64,000 nucleotides of DNA from Luzula sylvatica (lineage: Eukaryota; Streptophyta; Magnoliopsida; Poales; Juncaceae). Where the stretch lies: NCBI GenBank assembly GCA_946800325.1, contig OX326957.1, positions 64,707,570-64,771,569 of the forward strand. Direction: 5' to 3'. The notes under the pieces are model-generated. The model was not told the origin of the DNA, searched no databases, and saw only the letters and a list, made by a program, of their open reading frames with translations. Position numbers and translations under genes: made by a program. This document shows positions 11,025 through 20,509 of the stretch, in pieces; position 1 is the first letter of the stretch, and each line of letters starts with the position of its first letter.

Positions 11025-11977
11025 TCATTTGCTTCCTTCTCGACTAAGTTGGCATTTTCCTTCACTCTCTTCTCGCCCCAACACTTCTTCGCGTAGTGCC
11101 CAGGCTAGCCGAAGTTGTAACACTCGACACTTGCTCGACTCGACCACGGCCTCGTCCACGACCTCGTCCTTGGCTGAGCCAATTTTGCTGATTAGGTTGC
11201 TTGTTTTCTTCGAAATTATAGTGTCCACCTCTTCCTCGACCTCCTAGGCAACGTCCACTTCCTCGATTGTTGTCGAATACATCGCTTTTTCATTTATAGT
11301 CGCCTTGGCTTGCAGAGCATTTTGGCGTGACTCGTTCTCCTTCTTTTTCTTTCGTTGCTCGTGCGCCTTGAGTGAACCGGCAAGTTCATCAACTTTCATT
11401 TGATCTAAATCTTTCGACTCGTAAATAGCACACACCATATTTTCGAACTACTCAGTCACCGACCGCATAATCTTCTCAACAACTCTTGTGTCGGTTAGGA
11501 TTTCTCCGTCGCCCTTTAGTTTAATCGTCACTAATTGTACTCGCGAGATGTAATCATACACTCCCCTTGATTCCTTCATCTTCATGGTCTCCAATTCGTA
11601 AGGTGTGGAGCCTCACTTGCTTCACTCGGTCGACACCGTGGAACACTTTCTCCAAAGTGTCCCAAGCTTCCTTAGAAGTTTTCGCACCGGCAATCTTTTG
11701 GAACCCGTCTCGTCTATTGCTTGGTATAGTATGTACAAAGAGGTCTTATCCTTCACCCGTTTCTCTTTTAAAAAATTATCTGGTTTATCGTCTGATCTGC
11801 ATCGGCACCGGGTTCCGTGTAGCCATTTTCGACTATCTCCCAATCATCTCGTGCACCGAGTAACGTCTGCATCTGGATAATCCATACTTCACAGTTTAAC
11901 TTCGTCAATCGTGGCAGCAATATATGATCAAAGGACAAACTTTTATTCATACTCGTACTCCCGGAACTCGCCATCAT
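11025..11977 (-). pseudogene. Copia A gag remnants
   Basis: The gag begins at the ATG at 11977 with MMASSGSTSMNKSLSFDHILLPRLTK, then W-I-M-Q-T-L-L-G-A motifs typical of copia gag N-termini. Other frames hold VCAIYESKDLDQMKVDELAGSL, the conserved middle of UBN2-type gag, and a basic glycine-poor segment near 11025-11228. Several frameshifts separate the pieces and no zinc knuckle survives intact. Confidence 0.65.
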
Positions 11978-11979
11978 TA

Positions 11980-11987
11980 TGATACCA
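11980..11987 (-). other. Copia A primer binding site
   Basis: TGGTATCA on the minus strand is complementary to the 3' end of initiator Met tRNA, the usual copia primer, and sits three bases inside the LTR. Confidence 0.65.
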
Positions 11988-11990
11988 ATT

Positions 11991-12310
11991 TGTTGGTTTA
12001 TGGATTCAAATATATATTCAAATATAATTTCAAATAGCACTCAAATAACAATTCTCTGTATTTATTCTAATAAACTTTTACATCACACTCTTTGTATTTT
12101 CTGAATATAAATTTGCTTAACATCTAATGCATATTTATAGGCTCACTAAATTTGAACTACAAAGTACCAGGAAACATGTCCCCAAGGTTTACTTGGTCCT
12201 TAAATTACTACATAAAATTTTTCATTAAATTACTATCCTAAATTATACTCATATTATTTGGACTTAACAAAATTGATCTTAATATTTCATTTGGCTTGGG
12301 CTTATCAACA
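11991..12310 (-). repeat. Copia A 5' LTR, 320 bp
   Basis: On the minus strand the LTR starts TGTTGATAAGCCC at 12310 and ends AAACCAACA at 11991, giving the TGTTG/CAACA inverted ends. It is followed after three bases by the primer binding site. A TATA motif lies inside. Confidence 0.7.
12131..12140 (-). promoter_or_regulatory. Copia A LTR TATA box
   Basis: CTATAAATAT on the minus strand lies in the middle of the 320-bp LTR, well placed to start transcription of element A. Confidence 0.5.
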
Positions 12311-12439
12311 ATTATTACCGGATAGTACCATTCTAAGCCGTAATCACTAATTGTTTGATTATGCGCTTCCAGGAAAAACTAAGCTTGATTTTGTGTTAGA
12401 AAAACAGTATATAATATATATCAATCCTGATATTGATTA

Positions 12440-12537
12440 TGCCACCAGCCTTTGGGTTTGCTGGATGGCATGCTAGCTACCCAAGTTAGCAACCCAGGTT
12501 CGAACCTTGGCAAGGGAATGGGAAAAAAAAAAAAAAA
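12440..12537 (+). mobile_element. Young tRNA-derived SINE with 17-bp target duplication
   Basis: The body of about 83 bp ends in a run of about 15 A residues. It is flanked by a perfect direct repeat, AATCCTGATATTGATTA, at 12423-12439 and 12538-12554 (the first AA of the second copy could belong to the A tail). A Pol III B box, GGTTCGAACC, lies at 12497-12506, with a less clear A-box-like stretch near 12455-12475. The uncorrupted duplication and tail indicate a recent insertion. Its family is not known to me. Confidence 0.8.
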
Positions 12538-12702
12538 AATCCTGATATTGATTACAGCATACCTAAAAATTCCGCACAATTTTTTACCTACTTATAATTA
12601 TATTTACAACAGTTAAAGAAACATTTACATTCCTCCACCGTCCACTCTCTCTAAAGCTACAAAACACCTCTCTCTCGCGTCTATACTCCCTCTCACCCTT
12701 TC

Positions 12703-13451
12703 TCAAGCAACCAAGTTCAACCCTGTCACGGGCCAGCAATCCCATAAATCAGAAGTACTATTTGTACAAAATTGATCTTGATAAACACCATAATCTAAAT
12801 CACATGCACTTTCCTGCTCAATTAATTTAAAATACTCCAAATTATCATCTTGTTCAAAGCATCCTACCTGAGCTACCTCCTCGTATTCATTCTTAATTTC
12901 TAGTTCTCCACCCTCTAATTCGCATTCATTCTTTTGACAATTAGATAGATTGGCCTCATTGCCGGAATGTTGCTCGACCCTCTCTTTTAACCTCTCCATC
13001 TGAATTCCACAATTCAAATACATTAACCAAAACCCATAAAAAATCACTATAAATTATGTATCAAAAGTGCAACACAATGAATAGAAGAAATTCTTACCTG
13101 TTTGGCAAGAATTTGGTTCTCATTTCGTAAAGACGCGACATTCTTAAGCAAAGAATCGTAATTGGATTGCAATTTATTATACTCTTTCTCGAGTTGCTTT
13201 GATTTCCATCGAGCTCTCTTGTTCTGAAACCAAATGGAGACCTGTCGTGGTTGTAACCCTAAATCGCGAGCTAACTCTATCTTCTGTTTAGGCTCGAGCT
13301 TAGTTTGGTTCTGAAACATGGTTTCGAGCGATCTTATTTGATCCTCATTGAACCTTCTTTTTCTCTCGTTCTTTCCTTTGCTGCCGAGAAGGTGATGCAT
13401 GTGGAAGAAGAGATTATCATGATGATCGGAAGTCGCCATTGTTTGCTTCAT
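12703..13451 (-). CDS. HD-Zip class I transcription factor (ATHB7/ATHB12-like), two exons
   Basis: Exon 1 runs 13451-13098 and exon 2 runs 12999-12703, separated by a 98-bp GT-AG intron (13097-13000), giving about 216 residues. Residues 30-86 are a homeodomain with [13 protein letters not shown], the helix-3 core [17 protein letters not shown], and the HD-Zip I signature KSKQLEKEY leading into a leucine zipper with heptads L...L...V/L...L. The zipper continues across the intron into exon 2 ([10 protein letters not shown]), and the frame joins exactly at a codon boundary. The acidic tail ends with a W-D-C-W motif resembling the activation motif of the ATHB7/12 clade. Family members bind CAATNATTG and act in ABA and drought responses; that role here is inference. 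ATHB7 has about 258 residues, so this protein is short but looks complete. It has no stops or frameshifts, unlike its transposon neighbours. Confidence 0.93.
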
Positions 13452-13470
13452 ATTTTTTGGGGTGTGGGGG

Positions 13471-13478
13471 TTTTATAG
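13471..13478 (-). promoter_or_regulatory. Possible TATA box of the HD-Zip gene
   Basis: CTATAAAA on the minus strand lies only 20 bp before the first ATG. A normal start site 25-35 bp downstream would fall at or after that ATG, so either another TATA is used or translation begins at Met5 (13437-13439). Two ACGT cores upstream, near 13505 and 13586, could be ABA-response-like elements but are too short to assert. Confidence 0.4.
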
Positions 13479-13605
13479 GGTGAGGATTGGTGAAAAGAAA
13501 GACAACGTCTGGCCTTAAAACACGGCACAGAGGCCTATAGAAGTTTCTATGGATGGTAAACATATGAATATGGTTCATATGTGAAACGTGCAACTAATTA
13601 GGTAA

Positions 13606-13873
13606 AGGACAATTATATTTTTTCCCCTCGTTTTTCCACAATTCTCCCACACTAATTAATCTCATAATTAACAAAACGAATTAACAATTAATTCATTATT
13701 ATTAAAAATTTAATATGAAATTAATGTCCATACTAATTAATGATTAATTATAAATATTTAAAAATAAATAATTATGAATTAATCGTTAATCCAAAACACT
13801 AATTATTGAATTAATCATGAATTATTATTGTGGGAGAATTGTGGGAGAATTTGAGGGCATGATATATGGCCTC
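13606..13873. mobile_element. MITE, copy 2 of the three-copy family
   Basis: One end reads AGGACAATTATATTTTTTCC and the other, reversed, AGGCCATATATCATGCCC, matching the ends of the copies at 5009 and 14943. The interior is rich in TTAATTAATGATTAATTA. It lies about 150 bp upstream of the HD-Zip coding start and so inside its promoter region. Confidence 0.55.
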
Positions 13874-14942
13874 TTATGTAAAGTATAATAACTTTTTCTT
13901 GCTAAAATAATAGTTGGTAAGATATTTTAGTGTAAAAATATTTTAAAATATCATGATGTATTAACATATAGTATGCTTAAAATTTTTCTTTCTTAAGAGT
14001 AGACCAAAAAGATCTCGTCATATGCATGTACAATAAGAATACTAACTAATATTAGATGTTTTTAAGAAGCATATACAAACAAATAGACGACTCATACAAT
14101 TAGAAGGTCAATAAATCATTATCTAGGTGGTTAAATAATTAAATAAGTTACGAGTTTAAATCATATTAGCATTTTATTTTATTTAATTGGTTTGTAATAA
14201 TAATTTGCGGATGTCAAAAATATATAATTAAATTTTATTTGTGAAATATAGATTTTTTGACATATAACAATGTTTTTCATCAAATTAGCAAAAAAAACTC
14301 TGTTGTGAACCAATTCACAAAAATAGCGTTTTCGCCCGTTTGCGAGACGTTAAAAAAATTTCACTCCCTCATAGGGTGTTAAAAAAAATCATCTTTAAAC
14401 AAATTAAGTATTCAAAATATTAATTAGCTTCTCCTCATGGAAAAAAGCACTTGTATTTCCCACCATGACCATGAGCCGAAAATGAGACGATTAATATTTT
14501 GGATACTATGAAGTTAATTATGTTCAAAGATAAAAACTCATCAAGGATATTTTTTTAACGTCTCATAACTAAACAAAAAACATTATTTTGTGAATTTGTT
14601 AACATCAGTGTTATTTTTGCTAATTACTTACAAAATTAATGTTATTTGCAAAAAAAAAACAGAATAGATATATTTCTAAAAAACAAAACGTTTCTCCACA
14701 CAGAAGTGACAGAACTATCCAAAAAACATGTCACTGAAGAGCCTTGCCAAAAATTTACCAGATAAACACTACGAGGTCAATTTTTTATTTATATTTTTTT
14801 TAAACAATGATACATACACATAAATCAATCGCAAATCTGTCAAAAATATTTAAATTTGTGTTAAGAATGAATCAATTATGTATTCAGAATTAAACATAAA
14901 TTTAGTTATTTTTGACAGATTTGTGATTGGTTTATGAATATG
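13874..14942. other. AT-rich spacer with a possible SINE remnant
   Basis: Near 14123-14165 there is a tRNA-like stretch, CTAGGTGGTTAAATAATTAA followed by ACGAGTTTAAATC, that resembles degraded Pol III A and B boxes. The rest is AT-rich spacer with no gene that I can support. Confidence 0.35.
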
Positions 14943-15216
14943 AGGCCATATCCGGTACCCCCTCGTTTCCCTCCAACACCCTCTATTTCGTAATTAATGG
15001 TTAATTATTTGATGTAATTAACAAAAAGACACTCCATTAACAATTAATTAATAATAATTAAAATACATATACATCAACATTTCTTAATTAATATCAATTA
15101 ACCGTTAATCGAATGTATTTTTATTAATTACGTTGTTAATTAATTATCAATTAATAATTAATTAGTGATATAAAAAACGTGTCGGGGAACAGAGGGATTG
15201 TGGTATAATTATCCTG
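14943..15216. mobile_element. MITE, copy 3, with 8-bp target duplication
   Basis: The ends are AGGCCATATCCGGTACCCCC and, reversed, CAGGATAATTATACC. The direct repeat TGAATATG flanks the copy at 14935-14942 and 15217-15224, suggesting hAT-type mobilisation. The three copies have similar lengths (about 270 bp) and the same AT-rich core. Confidence 0.6.
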
Positions 15217-16104
15217 TGAATATGTATCCTTACTCAGGTAAATATAATTGGCGAGCTGGATGAACAGTGACACATAACCCAGTGACAATGCGTCACGTGT
15301 CGACCATTATACTGTCAATATCGAAGTGTCAATTCAGCCATGGAATTTCTGGTTCAAAAGCGATGAAGTGGCACCAAAGTTTGTCGTTATCAAATTGAAG
15401 ATCGAGAGATCCATCGACTAAAGCTAAGGGCAAGTGTCAGCTTAATGAGTTTGGCACAGTATTGCACGTAACAAGCATTTGGCTTTGGCATGCTCAAGGC
15501 GCGTGACATCTGGCATTTGGTGACCAAGTCAGCTTTTTCTTATCTTTTCTTTTGAGATTGGATTGCATACACCTCTGCTATGTACTTGTCGATATTTAAT
15601 TTGCCAATGAATTAAGTTATCATAGTTTAGACGGTTTATATAACTTCATTAATTGGTTATTGTAAACCTTGTTAGTGATATAGAAATATATTTGGCACAA
15701 GACTATTGACTTAGTGTATTATCATTAAAATAAAACCTTTGGGCCCCTGATAACTGGTGATATGTTAACTGCTGGCAAGGCCGGCAATGATGACTGCTGG
15801 ACACATGTCAGTTTTGGGCCACATTTAACCTCTAGTTGGCAGATTATTGGCCTCACTTTCCAATGCTTCTGGATTGATAAATACTTTTAATTTTTAATAC
15901 AAAAATATCCATGCTCTCCTCATTTAGTATTTATTTACTATTCAGTTCATGTCTATCAGAGTCCGAATCGTCTTGTCCGAGGTAAAATATATTGAATTAT
16001 CAACAAAGTATCTCTCAAGCTTCTCGAGCAGTAAGAAAAGATATATTGACCAACTGAATATTCTCAGTTAGACAACTATTTTCAAGGAAGTTCTAAATAT
16101 TAAA
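15217..16104. other. No gene recognised
   Basis: This stretch has moderate GC patches (for example GTCACGTGTCGACC near 15293) that might be old LTR sequence, but I find no terminal repeats, reading frame or RNA motif. Confidence 0.4.
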
Positions 16105-16425
16105 TAGTTTTTTTTAGAACGACGGAGAAGTCTCTTTGTTATGTTTAAATAGTTTTTTTTTAGAACGAACGGACAAGTCTCGTTTGTTCTCTTTTCATTA
16201 ATGACAATACGATTTGAATCCACAATTTCGGAGAACACATGAATTTTTATGTCAAAAACTCAATTAACCGAGTTTTGAATTTCATTGACTTTTAAATTTT
16301 GACGAAGACATGGTGATCCAATATCCATTGAAGACAATAAAAATTGAATCCAAAACATCTCACAACATATGATTTTTTACGTCTTACACTCAACCAACCG
16401 TGTTATAAATGCATTAGCTAAATAC
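16105..16425 (-). mobile_element. Two adjacent copies of a tRNA-derived SINE
   Basis: On the minus strand, two units occur head to tail. Unit one has an A-box-like ACGGTTGGTTGAGTGTAAGA and a B-box-like TGGATTCAATTTTTATTG. Unit two has CTCGGTTAATTGAGTTTTT and GTGGATTCAAATCGTATTG, then ends near GACTTGTCCGTTCGTTCT and an A run. The tail segment is itself repeated (16105-16133 and 16148-16180). The same family occurs once at 49975-50107. Confidence 0.45.
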
Positions 16426-17914
16426 TAAATAGTAATTAAAAATTTCTAAAAAGCAAAGATATTAATTTCATCTATCCGAACATGACAAAGTCACACAACA
16501 AATTATGCGGTAAAAAAATTGTTTAATTCAATCATATTTTTTTATGTAATATTAATATGAATAATGATTTTGCACTCCGAAGAAATACAAGCCGAATGCA
16601 CTCTAATGCATTTGACGGTTCTCACTTCCTCTTGCGATATTTCGTGCAATATGGAAGCATCTTGTCCAAACCTCATATCGACCTTCTTCATCGCTCATCT
16701 CAGCCACGTTGGCCCATCCCACTGTCCACAGGGATGGCCCTGGACATTGGCCCAGTTGGCACGCGCCACAGGCCTCCACAAATATAGAGGCCTCCAATAT
16801 TTTTATGCAACTCATATAACTCATATAACATTTATTGATTATTAATTTTTTTTTTTTTAAATATGTTAAAGACTCGCAAAAGCGCCAATATAGGCCTCCA
16901 CGAAGTGTAATTTTCTAATACACGCTAGCATATGTCCTCATGGCCACAAGAACCTTATATTTATAAAGCCATATTTAACCATCAATTCAAAGGAAAAAGT
17001 GGTGGCACTAACATATATTGTTTGTTCCAGAATTATCTTATTCTTGCATTTTGGGCTTTGGGCTTGTATTTGTCCGATGTTATTTTTTTCTTTCTATTTT
17101 TTTTTTCTCCTTTTATGTTTTGAATTTTGTGGCAAATAATGAATTCCGTGGGACTAAAATATATGCGTGTCTGTGTGGTTTTTAGTTATAAGTAATATAT
17201 TAAAAATAATATTTGACCAAAATTATTATTATTATTATTATCATTATTATATTCTAAATTTTTCGAAAATTATCGTATCGTCGTATTCATATCATATCGA
17301 GATAACCGCCCAACATAGTTAACATGCCTTCAAATTCAATTTCAAAATCCAGGGTTCCTTGATGCATGTCTATTTTTTTACACACGCACGATTCCTTGAT
17401 ACACGAGCTATGCTACGCACCCGCAAAATTCAGGATTTGATCCTTTCGGTGTAATTCGAGCAAATTATAGGAAGTTTTTTAGCAAAATATGAACAAACTC
17501 GAGACAGTTTTTAAGTATATTTTCAAAAAAATCAGTGTTTCTCGACCAAGAGATTTTTAAAACAATTGACGAACATTAATGATATAACTTTTTTTTTTTA
17601 ATTTCAAAGTTTGTAATTGTAATTGTCATAGGCCTCCAAACGCACAGGACCGGGCTTGACTGTCCACAACCCTCTCTCTTCTCGACCTTCTTGAGTCGCG
17701 ATCCAGAGATAGAAGAACATGACCTACATATCGGCCCTATTTTCCCCACCTTTCTCAATTTTTCATCCCATCCAATTTCCAGATCTCTAGATTCTCCCCA
17801 TCATCAAATTTTCTTGTTGATCTTAATTTTCAACCCTCTCTCCCTCATCGTCCAATTTTTTATATGTTATTTGTTGTTTGATTTATACATATTTACTATT
17901 ATTTATACCTTACC
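16426..17914. other. No gene recognised; (ATT) microsatellite near 17225
   Basis: The stretch contains an (ATT)n tract at about 17220-17250 and a T-rich stretch near 17085-17115. The reading frames at 16557-16845 and 17691-18191 show no domain in this part and are probably chance. Confidence 0.4.
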
Positions 17915-18533
17915 GTGTTATTTGTACCGAGAAAGGAAGAAGGGCGATTTGGGGAACGACGCGAAAGACGAAGACGATGAACGACGCGAAAGACAAATAG
18001 ACGACAAGAACCGACAAAATAATAAGAAGAAGAAGCAGTCATCGTTCTCATTTGAAAACAAAATTTGTATCTATAGTAATAATAGTAATTATTATTATAA
18101 TAGTTATAATAGCTCATTTTCAAATGATCGATCAATCGGATATATGCAAACAGAACGAACCGGATGTCGATACAAATGGGGTAACCAATAGATATATCTG
18201 TGAAATCGTGTATTCTCATGTCCCTCGGAATGTTCAACAAACTCCAGAACATTTCAATAATAAAACTAATTTCTATAAACCTAGTAATACCTTCAATAAA
18301 TACTATAATTTTAGTGTTGAATTGACCGCTCTAGTATCATGAAAATATGAATATACTAGTCAAAATTATTCTCACTTTGTGAAAGGCCCGTTTAATCCGG
18401 TAAAGGCCTCGTGTGTTTTTTGCAACTATTGTTGCCGGTTGGATCACACCTCGTTGGAGTGCGCTTTTCGCAAACTGTATTTAAAATTCAATTATGTATG
18501 AGTACGAAAAGAGAGAAATACTCGTGATGTTTC
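17915..18533 (+). pseudogene. Old copia-type gag relic, interrupted by element B
   Basis: The plus strand carries a basic, Arg/Lys/Asp-rich stretch (KDEDDERRERQIDDKNRQNN), then sequence related to the C-terminal gag of element B. It closes with CNYCCRLDHTSLEC, a C-X2-C-X4-H-X4-C zinc knuckle, near 18420-18470. The frame contains stops and shifts. After TGATGTTTC at 18533 it is cut by element B and resumes at 26782 (CTGCCTCCAACGAAGAGG). Confidence 0.65.
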
Positions 18534-19941
18534 TGTTGGTTAATTCTAACCTAGAGGGGGGTAAATTTGGCAATCTAGCTTACACTTAGTTTAGATTTAA
18601 ACCTAATTTACGGTGCGGAATAAATAATAATTTAGATGATAGAGATGATACCGTACAAACACTTTAACACAAGATGTTTGTTTACGAAGTTCGGTAGGTG
18701 GTTGCTTTGTAGCTTTAACTCACCCTTTACTCGCTTAATTGACCGACTCAATTATTTGCGAGTACCTACGTCTCCGGGAATGCCTTGTGCCTCTTTTTGG
18801 CTTTCGATTGAATTCCAACTCAACTCGATTACAAGGATTTGCCTAGATCGATTTACACGCTTCTATCGATCTATAGCTAAGGCTCTTTACACTTTGTTGC
18901 ACTAGCCTATTACACTTTTTCACTAATCGAGCTACAACGTGATCGGTCACGTGAGTGGGATACGATTAGTGGAGAATATCGAAAGTAGATCAACGATCTA
19001 AAGAGGGTTTCTCAAGCTATCAATGGATATAGATAATCACAGCTTAGGGTTTCTCTCTTTTTAGTTTTGAATGTTTGAAAGTGAAGAAGTGGGAGAGAGA
19101 GACCCATGAAGGATTCTATTTATACTCTCTATAGAAATCCTTCAGAAAACTTGTAGTGCGTTCGAACGCATAAAGTCCGTTCAGAACGCACTTGTAGTTT
19201 GCACTAGCCGTTTCAAAATAACGTGCAAGTACATCTTGGGTCCGTTCGAACGGACAATGTCCGTTCGTAACGGACTCAATTATACATAGCATTTTGCGTT
19301 CACAGGAACAAGAGTCCGTTCGACGCACTGAAAAGTGGGTGAACGGATTCCAGGTTGTCCGTTCGAACGCACATGTGTGTTCGTTCGAACGCACACATCC
19401 CTGTTACATTTTTCCGTTCACAGGAAGGATTGTCCGTTCAACGCACTCAGAAGGTGGGTGAACGGATTCTAATTGTCCGTTCGAACGGACATGATTGTTC
19501 GTTCGAACGCACACATCCCTGTGACACGTTTGGTTCTAATCAAGGTTTAAAGTTTTGATATGTGGCAAGTCCGTTCTGAACGGACTTTGAGTTCGTTCAG
19601 AACGCACTTCCTGCTTGATTGAACTCTTTGTTATTTTGAACATGATTTTACTTGAGTTCTACTAGGTTTGTACCTATGGTTTATTTGTGGCGTATCCCAC
19701 TCACGGAAGGCTTCAACATCTTGATTCTTGATGTATTCCAATGGCCTTCCTTGTGTTCTTCTTTTCTTGTTTATCTTGAGACTTCATGTCCTGATTCTTG
19801 ATGTAATCCAATGAAATTCTCCTTCACAAGCCCTCCTTCATCTTCGTATCGTACATATGTTATCCTGCACTTTTCTGGATGTATACATTAGTAATGACAG
19901 TGTTTTGAAATAATCAAACTATCAGGAAATTTGAACCAACA
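18534..19941 (-). repeat. Element B 3' LTR, 1408 bp
   Basis: It begins TGTTGGTTAATT and ends GAACCAACA in plus orientation, with TGTTGG/CCAACA inverted ends. It is equal in length to the other LTR. A TATA box (19116-19125) and a paired palindrome array (19157-19607) lie inside. Confidence 0.93.
19157..19607. repeat. Paired palindrome array in element B 3' LTR (TTCGAA type)
   Basis: About seven pairs of 14-17-bp palindromes such as TGCGTTCGAACGCA (19157-19170) and GTCCGTTCGAACGGAC (19240-19255 and 19475-19490). Some partners are partly decayed. Core starts are 19160/19179, 19244/19263, 19361/19383, 19479/19501 and 19573/19595, giving 19-22 bp within a pair. Two weaker pairs lie near 19295 and 19412. 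Spacers between pairs are unrelated. Confidence 0.88.
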
Positions 19942-19943
19942 AA

Positions 19944-19954
19944 CTCCCCCTTTT
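19944..19954 (-). other. Element B polypurine tract
   Basis: AAAAGGGGGAG on the minus strand lies two bases before the 3' LTR, the normal position for the plus-strand primer. Confidence 0.8.
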
Positions 19955-20509
19955 GATTAATTTCAAAACACTGTCGGTTTGGAGAGTTTCACCATTTAGT
20001 TGAGAACTTTCCGTACGATCGTTTCTCCCCCATTTTGAAAGAGATCAAAAGGGCCAATGAGACTTCATCAACGGAAGGCTCCCCCTAAATGCGAGCTCCC
20101 CCTCAAAGAATGAATTGATGAATGTATGAGCTCGTAAATATGATCAAATTCTTTTTATTTTGAATGATGACAATCTTTTCACATTTGATATTTTTAAGAA
20201 AATAAAACAGTTTTTGTGTGTGCGTTCCGAACGGAAAAAGTAATGCGTTCGAACGCACTTGCATCTGGACTGATAGGTTAAAAAAAAATCAAAAATAGAT
20301 GCAACAGTTTAAACTGAAAATATGACCATAAACCAGTTTGTTCATAACACGGCATGACACGTGCCGATGCACACACACGCATAACATTAGTTGTTCAGTA
20401 CTACAAACACAGACACACCAATAAACAAATTAATTGTTCACAAACAAGACTCACGACATAACACCTAGAATATAACACACACACATTAAACTTTTGACAT
20501 CTCCGGCGA

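Larger units (their letters stand above)
9520..12310 (-). mobile_element. Ty1/copia element A, rearranged, one LTR retained
   Basis: Reading down the minus strand, a 320-bp LTR (12310-11991) is followed by a primer binding site, gag, protease, integrase start, then a jump to the end of reverse transcriptase and RNase H. The catalytic core of reverse transcriptase is absent and the 3' LTR was not found. Several frame changes and stops separate the pieces. A short segment coding the GDTAFT part of RNase H (near 9897-9920) recurs at 9545-9565, a sign of template switching or local rearrangement. The lineage within copia is not assigned. Confidence 0.85.

Noticed and set aside
11567..11880. Plus-strand frames of 91-98 residues
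   Set aside because: They are antisense shadows of the copia A gag remnants.
12440..12537. Functional tRNA gene
   Set aside because: The B box is good, but there is no cloverleaf, the A-box match is poor, and there is an A tail with target duplications. SINE fits better.
19116..19558. Frames such as SVRTHMCVRSNAH over the palindrome arrays
   Set aside because: Palindromic repeats stay open in several frames by composition; the region is LTR promoter sequence.
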